A stretch of DNA of 64,000 bases from Terriglobus tenax (lineage in GTDB: Bacteria > Acidobacteriota > Terriglobia > Terriglobales > Acidobacteriaceae): contig NZ_JAGSYA010000004.1 in NCBI RefSeq assembly GCF_025685395.1, positions 1,426,001 through 1,490,000 of the forward strand, in the 5' to 3' direction. The notes under the pieces were generated by a model. That model was not told the DNA's origin. It ran no database searches and saw only the letters and a list, made by a program, of their open reading frames with translations. Shown in pieces: positions 1 to 8,788 of the stretch (position 1 is the first letter of the stretch; each line of letters begins with the position of its first letter). A program made the translations under genes and the position numbers.

Positions 1-950
1 CGGAGGGACTTCGCTTCGGGGTGTATCTCTCGCCCTGGGACCGTCACGAGCCGAAGTACAAGGACAACGCCGCCTACGATGCGTACTATCGCGCCGAGTT
101 AGAAGAACTGGCGACGCACTACGGCGACCTGGTGGAGTTCTGGCTGGACGGAGCCGGCAGTGGGGGCCACATTTACGACTTCAAAAAGATTATCGAGACA
201 CTGCGCACCTACCAGCCAAACACGATCGTCTTTGCCGACACGGCACTGTTTGAGTACGGCGATGCACGTTGGGCAGGCGATGAGAGCGGACGCGTGGAGT
301 ATGAAAACTGGAACGTCGTTGACCGGCATGGCTACCTGCGCTGGCGTCCGATTGAAGTGGACACACCGCTGCGGAAGCTGCATTGGTTCTGGCACCCGAA
401 CGACGAGGCGTCACTGAAGTCTGTCGATGAGCTGATGGACAGTTACGAGAACTCAGTCGGCAAGGGCGGGCAGTGGATGATGGGCGTTGCACCGGATGAT
501 CGCGGACTGTTGCCGGATAGCGATGTGGCGCGATTGAAGGAGCTGGGCACGGAGATCCGGAAGAAGTATGGCCCTGAGGCGAACCTAGCTGTACATCATC
601 TTGCAGCTCCGACAGAGACCGCCAAGGCGCTGGACAATGACCTGGAGACCTTCTGGAGTGCTCCCAAGGATTCTCGCTCCGCAGTGCTGGAAGTCCAGCT
701 CGTGAAGGCCGCCACGGTCGACCGCACGCTGACGATGGAGTGGCTGACCGAGGGGCAGATGGTGCAGAGCTATCGTATTGAGGCACTGGTCAACGGAAGC
801 TGGAAAACAATAACGGCAGGTCATGCGATCGGTCACAAAAAGATCGATCGCTTCCCTGCCGTTACCGCTAGCCGTTTTCGTTTGAATCTGCTCTCCACCG
901 CGGGAACTGCGCGTATCCGTGAGTTCCAGGTCTTCGCAGCAGAAAAATAA
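1..950 (+). CDS. alpha-L-fucosidase (GH29), 5'-truncated by window edge
   Basis: This is the C-terminal part of a GH29 alpha-L-fucosidase, which hydrolyses terminal alpha-L-fucosyl residues. The frame is open from the first in-frame codon (base 3), so the real start lies upstream; the GTG at 21 is internal. Visible family features are the GVYLSPWDRHEP strand, the LVEFWLDGAGSGG segment carrying the expected Asp nucleophile region, and the GKGGQWMMGVAPDDRGLLP segment near the end of the barrel. About 110 C-terminal residues form a discoidin/F5-8-like beta domain, often found after GH29 barrels. The gene ends 12 bp from the convergent PLP-enzyme gene. A second, different GH29 gene lies at 34917. 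Substrate unknown; family assignment is strong. Confidence 0.88.
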   Translation, partial: EGLRFGVYLSPWDRHEPKYKDNAAYDAYYRAELEELATHYGDLVEFWLDGAGSGGHIYDFKKIIETLRTYQPNTIVFADTALFEYGDARWAGDESGRVEYENWNVVDRHGYLRWRPIEVDTPLRKLHWFWHPNDEASLKSVDELMDSYENSVGKGGQWMMGVAPDDRGLLPDSDVARLKELGTEIRKKYGPEANLAVHHLAAPTETAKALDNDLETFWSAPKDSRSAVLEVQLVKAATVDRTLTMEWLTEGQMVQSYRIEALVNGSWKTITAGHAIGHKKIDRFPAVTASRFRLNLLSTAGTARIREFQVFAAEK

Positions 951-962
951 AACTGTGAGATC

Positions 963-2579
963 TTACGAGCGCACAGCCTTCCACTCCGCTACGCCGTACT
1001 CACCCAGCGCAACCTTACCGGATGCGTTGTTGCCCTGAACCGTTCCCGTGAAGTCCCAGTTCACTTCGTGCCCACTGACAGGCATGCGGGCGTGCAGCTT
1101 CAGCTGGTCACCGTGAACAGTTCCCTTCAGTTCGGCCTTGAAGATCGCACCGACCAACTGGCCGCTCACTTCGCTGGCGTTCTGCTGCAGATCGAAGGTC
1201 TGCTCTGCTGTGCCGCGCGTGTACTTCAGTGAGATGGACCACTTGCCTTCCACCTTCGCAGCGCCGGCCGGCACAACCGGGTTCTCATAGTGTCCGGGCC
1301 TGGTCAGCCCCTCGTAAATGGCAGTGGCAATCGTTGGAATCTCCGAAGCATCCAGCATGTACGGCATGATGGTGAGCGAGCTCTCCATCTTGTCGGGACG
1401 GACGCCGGAGCCGCCGTCGACCATGATGCGCGGCGTGCCTGCGTCTAGCCGCTCCACCATCTCGGTGCCAGTGATCTTCAACTGCTTCGCGTCCCAGTGG
1501 ATACGCAGGCGCGGCGAACGGTTGGAGAGGTCTTCAGGCTGCAAATATTCTATGCGTACGGAAGGCAGAGCCTTCACCTTATCGGCGATCTGATCGAGCC
1601 AACTCTTCCACTCACGCTGCTCAGCCTCGTGGTCGCGCTGGTACCACTTGTGGACCGCAGCAAGAATGCCCATGATCTCTTCCTTGCCGACCTTATAGGC
1701 GCGACCATAGTTGTGGTGCGGCGAAGCCTGGAACCATGCGGCCTTCACCAGGTCTGCCTGGCCGATCAGAAGTCCTGCAGCCTGCGGTCCGCGCATGCAC
1801 TTGCCGCCCGAATAGCCGACGAGCGATGCACCGTTCTTGATATGGATGTTCGGAGAGATGGGCTCTTCCGCGGCAGCATCGACAAAGACCGGAACGCCCT
1901 TCGTCTTCGCGACAGCGCAGATGGAAGGAATCGACAGCGGCCCCTTTTCCGCAGCGGGCGAGGAGAGGATGTAGATCATTGCCACCTTGTCGGTGAGTTT
2001 CTCCTGCAGTTCCTCGGCAGTGCCAACTTCAACAATCTCCATGCCCGTCATGCGCACGCCAAAGTCATACGGATTGCGCGAGTGCTTGGGAATGATGACC
2101 TGGCTCTTCTTCCGTGTGTACGGAAAGGCCTGCGAGAGTTCCGGGTCTGTACCGCAGGCGCAGGCAACGGTGGCCAGCGCAATGGCGGCTTCGCAACCGG
2201 TGGTCACGGTGGCCAGCTCAGCACCCATCAGCCGGGCAATCTCCGCGCCAACCTTGGGCATCAGTTCGTCCAGGTGCACGTAATAATGCGAGGCCTCAAA
2301 CATGGCCTGCTTCACTTCCGGCAGCGAACGCGAGCCGGTAATGATGGTGAAGGTGCCGTGCGCGTTGATGATGGGGCGCACACCAAGCTTGGTGAACACA
2401 TTGTCCTGCAGCGTTCCAGGACGGAAGGTAACGGCGCCATTGGAAGGAGCGGCGTGCGCTGCCTGGGCCTCGGCGCTTCCAACTGCGGCCAGCGGTGAAA
2501 TGGCGGCCATTGCTGAAAGAGCTCCGGTTTGCTTGAGTAGATCGCGTCGTGAGGGACGCATATTCGGCAGCGCACACAT
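963..2579 (-). CDS. Tat-exported SelA/DgaE-like PLP-dependent enzyme with C-terminal beta domain
   Basis: A 538-residue fold-type I PLP enzyme of the SelA-like group, which includes D-glucosaminate-6-phosphate ammonia-lyase (DgaE). Family members catalyse beta-elimination/deamination through a PLP Schiff base. The PLP lysine is K260 in GYSGGKCMRGPQ, and the ring-nitrogen Asp lies in PVFVDAAAEEP. The N terminus is a twin-arginine signal (SRRDLLK, hydrophobic stretch, AEAQA), so a folded, cofactor-loaded enzyme is probably exported. About 100 extra C-terminal residues look like an all-beta, lipocalin-like domain absent from the paralogue at 3117-4379. The ATG at 2579 has a GAGAGG ribosome site 8 nt upstream; ATG 2561 is an alternative. 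It is the last gene of the minus-strand block. The reaction is inferred from family; real substrate unknown. Confidence 0.82.
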   Translation of the reverse strand: MCALPNMRPSRRDLLKQTGALSAMAAISPLAAVGSAEAQAAHAAPSNGAVTFRPGTLQDNVFTKLGVRPIINAHGTFTIITGSRSLPEVKQAMFEASHYYVHLDELMPKVGAEIARLMGAELATVTTGCEAAIALATVACACGTDPELSQAFPYTRKKSQVIIPKHSRNPYDFGVRMTGMEIVEVGTAEELQEKLTDKVAMIYILSSPAAEKGPLSIPSICAVAKTKGVPVFVDAAAEEPISPNIHIKNGASLVGYSGGKCMRGPQAAGLLIGQADLVKAAWFQASPHHNYGRAYKVGKEEIMGILAAVHKWYQRDHEAEQREWKSWLDQIADKVKALPSVRIEYLQPEDLSNRSPRLRIHWDAKQLKITGTEMVERLDAGTPRIMVDGGSGVRPDKMESSLTIMPYMLDASEIPTIATAIYEGLTRPGHYENPVVPAGAAKVEGKWSISLKYTRGTAEQTFDLQQNASEVSGQLVGAIFKAELKGTVHGDQLKLHARMPVSGHEVNWDFTGTVQGNNASGKVALGEYGVAEWKAVRS

Positions 2580-2617
2580 AAGAAGTTCCTCTCCTATCCG
2601 TTCTTGTTTGTTGTCGT

Positions 2618-3088
2618 TTAGATGTAGGCGATCAGGTCGATCTCAACCAGCGAGTTGCCAGGGATTCCGCCGGCTGGTGCAACCGTGGTACGAACCGGAG
2701 GAACCTTGCCCCAACGGCCCTTGTACACGGAGTTCATGCGCTCCCAGTCCTTGATGTCATTCAGATAGACATTCACCTTCAGCACCTTCTCCATCGAGGA
2801 TCCGGCCGTCTTGAGGTTCTTCTCCAGCTCTTCAAGAACGTGCTTGGTGTGCTCTTCGATGGTCCCTTCAAAGTGAGCTCCAACGCCGGCCAGGAAGACC
2901 AGGTTGCCGAAGGTGACGGCGCTGCTGAACAAGGCGGTTTCGCCATCCTTGGGAACCGGGTAGCCTTTCTTCTGCGGGGCTGCGGGAGCGGCCTGCGCGG
3001 CTTCCGTGAGCACGGCGGCTCCGCCAATAACGCCGGCAGCAGCGGCTGCGTTCTTCAAGAGGTTTCTGCGGCTGGTCTTCGTGGACAT
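2618..3088 (-). CDS. Tat-exported RidA/YjgF-family protein
   Basis: A 156-residue RidA (YjgF/YER057c/UK114) protein. Classical RidA hydrolyses the reactive enamine/imine intermediates released by PLP-dependent dehydratases and lyases. The diagnostic C-terminal block is present (VRTTVAPAGGIPGNSLVEID), with substrate-binding Arg133 and Glu149, so an active deaminase is plausible. RidA proteins are normally about 125-130 residues and cytosolic; this one has about 35 extra N-terminal residues forming a twin-arginine signal (SRRNLLK, then an Ala-rich hydrophobic stretch ending AQAAPA). It sits between two Tat-exported PLP enzymes (38 bp downstream, 28 bp upstream), which is the functional partnership expected for RidA, but outside the cytoplasm. 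Confidence 0.88.
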   Translation of the reverse strand: MSTKTSRRNLLKNAAAAAGVIGGAAVLTEAAQAAPAAPQKKGYPVPKDGETALFSSAVTFGNLVFLAGVGAHFEGTIEEHTKHVLEELEKNLKTAGSSMEKVLKVNVYLNDIKDWERMNSVYKGRWGKVPPVRTTVAPAGGIPGNSLVEIDLIAYI

Positions 3089-3116
3089 GCGTTTCTCCTT
3101 TGGGGGTAACTCAGGC

Positions 3117-4379
3117 TTACGAGTGTTTCAGAACCTGCTTCAGGCTGTTGGCGACAACCTCAGCCTCGCCGGGCTGCATCATCCATACGCCGATGACGAT
3201 CGTATTCTCATCAGCGCCTTCTATGCGACCACGCACGCCGGTAGCAGGGCTCAGCTCGATCGATGGCTTCTGCGCGCGCAGCCTGTCAGCCACTTCAAGT
3301 GGCTTGATGCCAACAACGGAAGGGTCGTACTTGATGAGCAGATGCGGCACATGGTTTGCTACCGCCGGAATGTTTACGCTGGTTGTCAGCGTTGGAATCC
3401 CTTTAAGCGCAGCTTCAATGGTGCGAACCCGGCGCATGCTTTCTGCCTGCAGCGCATCGTCACTCTGGTCGAGGATCCAGTCAACGGCGGCCACCATGCC
3501 AACCATCTGCTCCTTGGCCACCTTCATGCCACGACCTACCGCATCGCTGTTGGGGCTGTCGTTCTCCAGAGCAAGATCGGTAAGGCGCTTCTTGCCGAGC
3601 AGTAGTCCCGCATTCTGCGGCCCGCGCATGCCCTTGCCGCCGGAGAAGCAGACCAGGTCAAAGCCCATCGCGGTATAGTTCCACAGGTTTGAGATTGGCG
3701 GAATATCCGCAGCTGCATCCAGGTGGCACGGCACACCGTGCTCATGCGCGACCTTCAGCCATGTCTCTCGATCAATGATGCCCGGCTCCGATTCAGGGCC
3801 GGCGGAGTTGAAGTAATTCGTCATCACCGTACGTTCGCTGAAGGCGCGCTTGTATTCGTCCAGGCCTTCTACTTCACGAATCGTCACGCCACAGATCAGC
3901 ATGGCGTGGTCATACTCATAGCGATGCTTCTTCTGCACGATTACTTCGTAGCCGCGTTCGCGTGCCTGCTGCGGGATCTGGTTCGAAGGCAGGCTGCCCT
4001 TGGCGGCAATGCATGCAGCCGTGGCCAGGGTAAGCGCGGCAGAGGCACCAGAGCTGACGACAGCACCTTCACACTTCAGGCGTTTTGCAATGTACTCGCC
4101 CGAGGCACGCTGCAGGTCCTTGAGACGCACCGGATGATGAGCAGCCAATGCAACGGCCCGCTGTACCGGAGGAGCCATAACAGCCGCCGTGAGGTAGGTG
4201 TAGGTGCCGGCGGCGTTGATGATCTTCGCTACGCCAAGCTTGTCGTAGTAATCGACCGCGCTCTCAGCCGCACCGGCGGCAAAGGCCGAAGGTGGAAGAA
4301 GCGACGCGGCAACGGTTGCACCGGCAGCACCTAACAGGCGGCGGCGGCTTATCGAATGGTCTTCAACACGGCGAGGCAA
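3117..4379 (-). CDS. Tat-exported SelA/DgaE-like PLP-dependent enzyme
   Basis: A 420-residue paralogue of the PLP enzyme at 963-2579, fold type I, SelA/DgaE-like. PLP lysine K249 lies in CFSGGKGMRGPQ and the cofactor Asp in PCHLDAAADIPP. The N terminus carries a twin-arginine signal (SRRRLLG, hydrophobic stretch, ending SAFAAGA). It lacks the extra C-terminal beta domain of the paralogue. The two copies share an N-terminal motif (KLGV..IINA.GT.T) and probably act on related substrates or as a heteromeric pair; this is inference. It is followed by ridA after 28 bp. Its upstream gap (4380-4475) contains a 17-bp palindrome that may control it. L-seryl-tRNA selenium transferase activity is unlikely for an exported protein. 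Confidence 0.82.
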   Translation of the reverse strand: MPRRVEDHSISRRRLLGAAGATVAASLLPPSAFAAGAAESAVDYYDKLGVAKIINAAGTYTYLTAAVMAPPVQRAVALAAHHPVRLKDLQRASGEYIAKRLKCEGAVVSSGASAALTLATAACIAAKGSLPSNQIPQQARERGYEVIVQKKHRYEYDHAMLICGVTIREVEGLDEYKRAFSERTVMTNYFNSAGPESEPGIIDRETWLKVAHEHGVPCHLDAAADIPPISNLWNYTAMGFDLVCFSGGKGMRGPQNAGLLLGKKRLTDLALENDSPNSDAVGRGMKVAKEQMVGMVAAVDWILDQSDDALQAESMRRVRTIEAALKGIPTLTTSVNIPAVANHVPHLLIKYDPSVVGIKPLEVADRLRAQKPSIELSPATGVRGRIEGADENTIVIGVWMMQPGEAEVVANSLKQVLKHS

Positions 4380-4451
4380 GGAAGTCCCCTTTCCAGCACG
4401 GAAAAACTTGTTCCCTTCGGTGGAATTATTGAAATTCCAGGATGAAATCGT

Positions 4452-4468
4452 GTCATCGGCCAGATGAC
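4452..4468. promoter_or_regulatory. putative operator, palindrome copy 1
   Basis: The sequence GTCATCGGCCAGATGAC has 6-bp inverted arms GTCATC/GATGAC around a 5-bp spacer. It lies in the 96-bp gap upstream of the PLP-enzyme gene starting at 4379. A copy differing at two spacer positions is at 8734-8750, and a half-site (GTCATCGGCAG) at 10153-10163. Spacing and symmetry fit a dimeric repressor such as a GntR-type protein, but no candidate regulator is adjacent. Confidence 0.55.
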
Positions 4469-4475
4469 CTAGAGA

Positions 4476-5240
4476 TTAGATACGGCCAAACTCTTTCACC
4501 GCGGCGACAATGGAATGCAGCTTTTCGATGTAGGGATACATGGCATGCTCGGTCGCGTCCAGCTTCTGTGCGCGAATCAAAACCTCGACAGCCTTGTCCT
4601 TTGGGATGACGACGACGCCGTCCTGATCGGCCGTAATGATGTCACCGGCATTGACCTTAACGCCATCGCAGGTAACGGGAATGTTCATGCCGCCGAAGCG
4701 GTAGTGGCCAACAGAGGTGGAGGGAACAGCTCCGGTGGCATACACCGGAAAGCCAATCTTCTTGAGCTGTGGAAGATCACGCACGCCGCCATCGATCACG
4801 GCTCCTGTGAATCCGCGCGACCACATGGCAGTTCCCATCAGGCCGCCCATGCCGGCAATATCAGCTCCGTCTTCCACCTGCATGACGTAGACGTTGTCCT
4901 TGCCGCCGCTGTCGATGGCCTGCAGCATGCCCTGCAGCGCGTTGGGGTCGTTGTTTTCCTGCTTGATCAACTGCACGGTCAGCGCCGTACCAACAAACTT
5001 GGTGGGGAAGATGGCCTGCATCTTGTGCGACATGTAGCGCTTTTCATGCAGCACCTGCTCCGCGGCATCAGAGACGGAGGCCGCTTCCACGTGACGGTAG
5101 GCGTCGAGCAACACCTCTGGGTTCTTACGGAGCTCTTCCTCAGTGGGTACCGACATCTCCTGCTTCATGGCCGTCAGGCCCACGGCTGTCAGAACGAGAA
5201 AGGCATTGCCAATCCACCAAAACTTCTTCGGCATACGCAT
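4476..5240 (-). CDS. RraA-like aldolase/decarboxylase, membrane-anchored
   Basis: A 254-residue RraA-family protein. The family includes 4-hydroxy-4-methyl-2-oxoglutarate aldolases and oxaloacetate decarboxylases; the RNase E inhibitor RraA is only one branch. The family signature GGVRDLPQL is present with Arg154-Asp155, followed by FPVYATGAVPSTS and ADQDGVVVIP. An N-terminal hydrophobic segment (residues 8-24, WWIGNAFLVLTAVGLTA) preceded by KK suggests a signal anchor or uncleaved signal, unusual for this normally cytosolic family. It contains no twin-arginine motif. The ATG at 5240 has GGAG 9 nt upstream. It lies 87 bp after the Oar receptor, separated from it by a terminator hairpin. A retro-aldol or decarboxylation step after deamination would fit the cluster; inferred. 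Confidence 0.82.
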   Translation of the reverse strand: MRMPKKFWWIGNAFLVLTAVGLTAMKQEMSVPTEEELRKNPEVLLDAYRHVEAASVSDAAEQVLHEKRYMSHKMQAIFPTKFVGTALTVQLIKQENNDPNALQGMLQAIDSGGKDNVYVMQVEDGADIAGMGGLMGTAMWSRGFTGAVIDGGVRDLPQLKKIGFPVYATGAVPSTSVGHYRFGGMNIPVTCDGVKVNAGDIITADQDGVVVIPKDKAVEVLIRAQKLDATEHAMYPYIEKLHSIVAAVKEFGRI

Positions 5241-5272
5241 CGAGTTACGCTCCTGTTGAGTTGCACAAACGA

Positions 5273-5303
5273 AAAAGCGGAGCCGCTGGCTTGCCCCAGC
5301 GGC
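5273..5303 (-). terminator. rho-independent terminator of the Oar-type receptor gene
   Basis: Inverted arms GCCGCTGG (5282-5289) and CCAGCGGC (5296-5303) with a 6-nt loop. Read on the minus strand, the hairpin is followed by TCCGCTTTTTCG, giving a short T-tract. It begins 25 bp beyond the stop of the receptor gene (5328), so transcription of the receptor probably ends here or is attenuated before the RraA gene. Confidence 0.7.
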
Positions 5304-5327
5304 CCCGGAAGGAGGGAGTTACCAACG

Positions 5328-8300
5328 TTAGAAGTTGATCTTACCCACCAGTTGCAGCACACGCGGATCCGTCTGCGTGCTGGTGATGGTTCCGAAGTTT
5401 GCCGCTCCGAGGGTTACGTTCGGATTGCTCGGGTTCGCATGGTTGAAGAGGTTGAACGCTTCCGCGCGGAACTGAAACTGCATGCGCTCGTAGATGGGAA
5501 TGTTCTTCGACATCGAGAAATTCACCATCTCACGGCCAGGTCCGTGCACGTCGTTGCGATGCAGATTACCAAAGGTATAAGCCGCCGGTGTGGAGTAGGC
5601 AGTTGCATCCAGGCAGCTTGCCGAGGTTCCACCGTTGATGACCGTGTTACGCGAGCAGGTGCTGACGCCCGGCTTCACGTAGTTAGGACGCTGCGTTCCG
5701 ATACCCACGTTGGCAACGTCAGACGACAGAGCAACGTTGAAGGGCATACCGGTCTGCAGCGTGACGATGGCGTTTGCCTGCCATCCGCCGAGCACCGTGC
5801 GCACAGCATAGTTGTAACGCTCAAAACCAGGCAGCTGGTAGAGAACCGTACCCACAAAGCGGTGACGAATGTCCCAGTTGGAGTTGCCATAGTCGGCACG
5901 CAGGTTGTACTGGATCATCGAGGTTCCGCCGCCGTTGGCATCGTTCGAGGTATCCAGGTTGTGCGCCCAGGTATAGGACAGGTTCGCCGACAGGCCGTGG
6001 CTGGTGCGCTGACGCAGTATAGCCGTCATGCCGTTGTAGCTGGACCATCCGCCGTTGTAGATTTCGCGGATCTGACCGAAGCGCTGGTTGGGACGACGAG
6101 CATTGACGTTACCCGCACCAGGAGTGGGCTGGTTGGGATAGAGCGAGTAATCCAGGTGAATCGAACGCGATCCCAGGTACTGCAGTTCGAAGGCAGCGTC
6201 CTTCCACAGTTCAACGCCGGTATCCAGGTTCCACTGGTACATGCGCGGAGTGGGCAGGCGAGCCGCATCCGTGAAGACCGAGGTATAGCAACCAGTCGTT
6301 CCAGGAATGCAGGCGACCGGAGCAGAGGTTCCACCGCTCGGATTGGAGAAGGTGTTCTGCGAGAAGTAGCTGTCTGCGGTGTAGGTAGTGGTGTTGGCCA
6401 GCGGATAGTTGCCGCTCGCCAGCGTGAAGGCGTTCAGGTGATTCGGGTTGTAGTAGATACCGCCGCCGCCACGGACAACGATCTTATCGGTTGCGCGGTA
6501 GGCGAAGCCAAGACGCGGAGCCCACAGGTTGTTGTTTGCGCCCGTGAACTTGAAGCCGGGAGTCGGCGTGAATGCCGCGCCGGTGGTCGCGCTGGTGGAC
6601 GGGATCAGAGCCGTGAAATCAGCGTTGAGAATACGGGCATAGCCATTCAGCGAGTACGGAATGGTGGGCTGCTCATAGCGAACGCCATACAGGAGCGTCA
6701 GCTTCTGGTTGACCTGCCAGTTGTCCTGCACAAAGTAGCCATTGCGCCAGCTGCCAACCGAGCCCTTCACCTGGAAGGTGGGAGTAACAACGGTCGCTGC
6801 ACGGCCAACAACAAAGTCAGCCAGGGCATTGGAGGGCGTGGTGTTGTTACAGGTCGCCGTCGCGCTCGGAATACAAAGGCTGGTGTAGCGGCCGCTGTAG
6901 GTGAAGTTTCCGCGAGGATCGTTCTGCGCTGCACGACCGATCGTCATACGGCGGATGTCGACACCGGCCATGATGTTGTGGCGGCCCTTGGTCCAGCTGA
7001 TCTGGTCATAGGCATGGACCGTGCGATCATCCTGCTTCCAGTTCGAACCGCTGGAACCCAGGCCGTAGTAACCGGTAACGGTGAAGGTCGGGATACCAGG
7101 ATTGTTGTTATCCACGTCCGCCGTGAAGCCAGGAATACCGAGCTGCGATCCGGCCGAGGTCAGACCCTGCTGCGCGAACTGGTTGTTGACGTTGCTGGTC
7201 AGCACGTTGAAACCAACGCGCAGATCGTTGATGAAGGACGGCGTGATGATGTGGGTGTAACCAAACACACCGTTGCGGTCCATCGTCGGCGAATAGACGT
7301 TCGATGTCGCAACAGCATTGCCGCTCAGGTAGGTAAGCTTCTGCCAGAGGAAGCGCCCAAACAGGCTGACGTTCTGTCCGATGTGGTGATCAACACGGTC
7401 CAGCGTCTGGTTCTGTTGCAGCTCCAACGGAACATAGTTGTTGAAGTTGTTCGCCACCTGCGCGTTTGTGGGCTGCGGAAAATACTGCATCAGCTGCTGA
7501 GCAACAGACGAAACCGGCAACTGGTTGTTGGCATAGGGCGTGGTGCGGTTGGTCGGATTGTAGAGCTGGGTAATGGTCGAGTTGCCATTGGACAGGCTCA
7601 GCAGCTCTGAGAAGTCACCCGTACGCATACGGACCGTCGGTACCGTGCCGGTGCTGAGGGTTTGCTGATACTGACGCAGGCCTTCATACGATCCCATAAA
7701 GAAGGTCTTGTCCTTGCCGTTGTACAAGCCGGGAATTACAACCGGTCCGCCGAGCACGCCACCGAACTGGTTGAAGCGCATCTTGGCGACGCGTGCCGAA
7801 GGAGCGGCCAACCAGGGCTTGGCGTTGAAGTAGTCGTTCTGGATGTAGTCGTATGCGGTTCCGTGCAGTGTGTTGGTGCCGGCCTTGGTATCCGAGTTGA
7901 TGTGGATACCCATGTAGGCGCCATACTGCGCGGTGTAGTTACCGCTCTGCACCTGAACAGCCGAGATCGCGTCCGGGTTCGGTGTAACCGGCGAGGACGA
8001 GATCAGCGAGTTCATGATGGTGATGCCGTCCAGCGTCAGCGAGTTGGTGACTTCGCGCGTACCGGCGCCGATGTAGTTGGCTCCCGGAGGCGTGCCGGTG
8101 AACGATGTTTTCGGTCCAATGATGACATTGGACGCAGTCGTCGCCAGATCCATCACGCGACGGGTATTCATGGGCAGGTTCTCGACCTTGGCGCGGTCGA
8201 CGGTGTCGCCGATCAGCGCATCGTCCGTCGAAAGCGCCGGAGTGTCAGCCGTAACCTGAACTTCCGTGGAGGTATCACCAACCGCCAGTGCAATGTCCGT

Positions 8301-8606
8301 ACGCGCGGACTGGTTCAGGATGACCGTGGTTCCCCTGCTGGTCGTTTTGGCATAGCCCTGCTGTTCAACGGTAATTTCGTACGAACCAGGCGCAACGAAC
8401 TGGATGGTGTAGTTCCCCTCTCCGTTCGTGGAGCCTTCGTACTTGACCTTGGTTTCGGTGTTGGTGGCGGTTACCTTGGCTCCAGCAACAACGGCTCCGC
8501 TCGGATCACTCACGGTTCCGACGAGCTGCGTGTTATTAGAGACCTGAGCGAACGATAACGTTCGCATGAAGAGAAGAACGACAAGCAACAACAGCGACTT
8601 TCTCAC
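5328..8606 (-). CDS. Oar-type TonB-dependent outer-membrane receptor
   Basis: A large TonB-dependent receptor of the Oar/acidobacterial type, 1092 residues from the preferred start. I chose GTG 8606 because AGGAG lies 7 nt upstream and it directly begins a signal peptide (VRKSLLLLVVLLF...SFAQ); the longer frame to 8738 adds 44 non-signal residues. Residues after the signal form a carboxypeptidase-regulatory-like beta domain (LVGTVSDPSGAVVAGAKVTAT), followed by a plug-like region and a long beta-barrel ending in VGKINF, with terminal Phe as usual for outer-membrane proteins. No SusD-like lipoprotein is adjacent. Its position among the PLP/RidA/RraA genes suggests it imports the substrate of that pathway; ligand unknown. 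Confidence 0.88.
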   Translation of the reverse strand: MRKSLLLLVVLLFMRTLSFAQVSNNTQLVGTVSDPSGAVVAGAKVTATNTETKVKYEGSTNGEGNYTIQFVAPGSYEITVEQQGYAKTTSRGTTVILNQSARTDIALAVGDTSTEVQVTADTPALSTDDALIGDTVDRAKVENLPMNTRRVMDLATTASNVIIGPKTSFTGTPPGANYIGAGTREVTNSLTLDGITIMNSLISSSPVTPNPDAISAVQVQSGNYTAQYGAYMGIHINSDTKAGTNTLHGTAYDYIQNDYFNAKPWLAAPSARVAKMRFNQFGGVLGGPVVIPGLYNGKDKTFFMGSYEGLRQYQQTLSTGTVPTVRMRTGDFSELLSLSNGNSTITQLYNPTNRTTPYANNQLPVSSVAQQLMQYFPQPTNAQVANNFNNYVPLELQQNQTLDRVDHHIGQNVSLFGRFLWQKLTYLSGNAVATSNVYSPTMDRNGVFGYTHIITPSFINDLRVGFNVLTSNVNNQFAQQGLTSAGSQLGIPGFTADVDNNNPGIPTFTVTGYYGLGSSGSNWKQDDRTVHAYDQISWTKGRHNIMAGVDIRRMTIGRAAQNDPRGNFTYSGRYTSLCIPSATATCNNTTPSNALADFVVGRAATVVTPTFQVKGSVGSWRNGYFVQDNWQVNQKLTLLYGVRYEQPTIPYSLNGYARILNADFTALIPSTSATTGAAFTPTPGFKFTGANNNLWAPRLGFAYRATDKIVVRGGGGIYYNPNHLNAFTLASGNYPLANTTTYTADSYFSQNTFSNPSGGTSAPVACIPGTTGCYTSVFTDAARLPTPRMYQWNLDTGVELWKDAAFELQYLGSRSIHLDYSLYPNQPTPGAGNVNARRPNQRFGQIREIYNGGWSSYNGMTAILRQRTSHGLSANLSYTWAHNLDTSNDANGGGTSMIQYNLRADYGNSNWDIRHRFVGTVLYQLPGFERYNYAVRTVLGGWQANAIVTLQTGMPFNVALSSDVANVGIGTQRPNYVKPGVSTCSRNTVINGGTSASCLDATAYSTPAAYTFGNLHRNDVHGPGREMVNFSMSKNIPIYERMQFQFRAEAFNLFNHANPSNPNVTLGAANFGTITSTQTDPRVLQLVGKINF

Positions 8607-8733
8607 GCAGTGGCTCCTGAAAAATAATTTCAATTCGGTCCTTCGTGTAGCTCTTGTCCCCTGGGGCCAGACCCCGGCGGTTCTCATACTTATTGTTTTG
8701 GTTGTAATGAAGATGGTCCGTTCACCGTGATAT

Positions 8734-8750
8734 GTCATCAGCCGGATGAC
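8734..8750. promoter_or_regulatory. putative operator, palindrome copy 2
   Basis: The sequence GTCATCAGCCGGATGAC has the same 6-bp arms and 17-bp length as the site at 4452-4468 and differs only in the spacer. It lies 128 bp upstream of the chosen receptor start and 39 bp past the stop of the amidohydrolase gene, the expected place for control of the receptor transcript. Confidence 0.55.
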
Positions 8751-8788
8751 GGTGCCACAGCTAGGACCTTTGACCTATCTCGCGAAGC

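Noticed and set aside
963-4379. SelA-like genes as true selenocysteine synthases
   Set aside because: Both products carry Tat signals, and no selB, selD or tRNA-Sec is nearby; the SelA-like/DgaE-like metabolic group fits better.
4476-5240. RraA as the RNase E inhibitor
   Set aside because: An N-terminal membrane segment and the metabolic neighbourhood point to the aldolase/decarboxylase branch of the family.
5240-7610. Very long plus-strand open frame (4515-7610) opposite the RraA and Oar genes
   Set aside because: It is antisense to two genes with clear family motifs, crosses their terminator and intergenic gap, and its translation has no recognisable domain; it is a high-G+C shadow frame.
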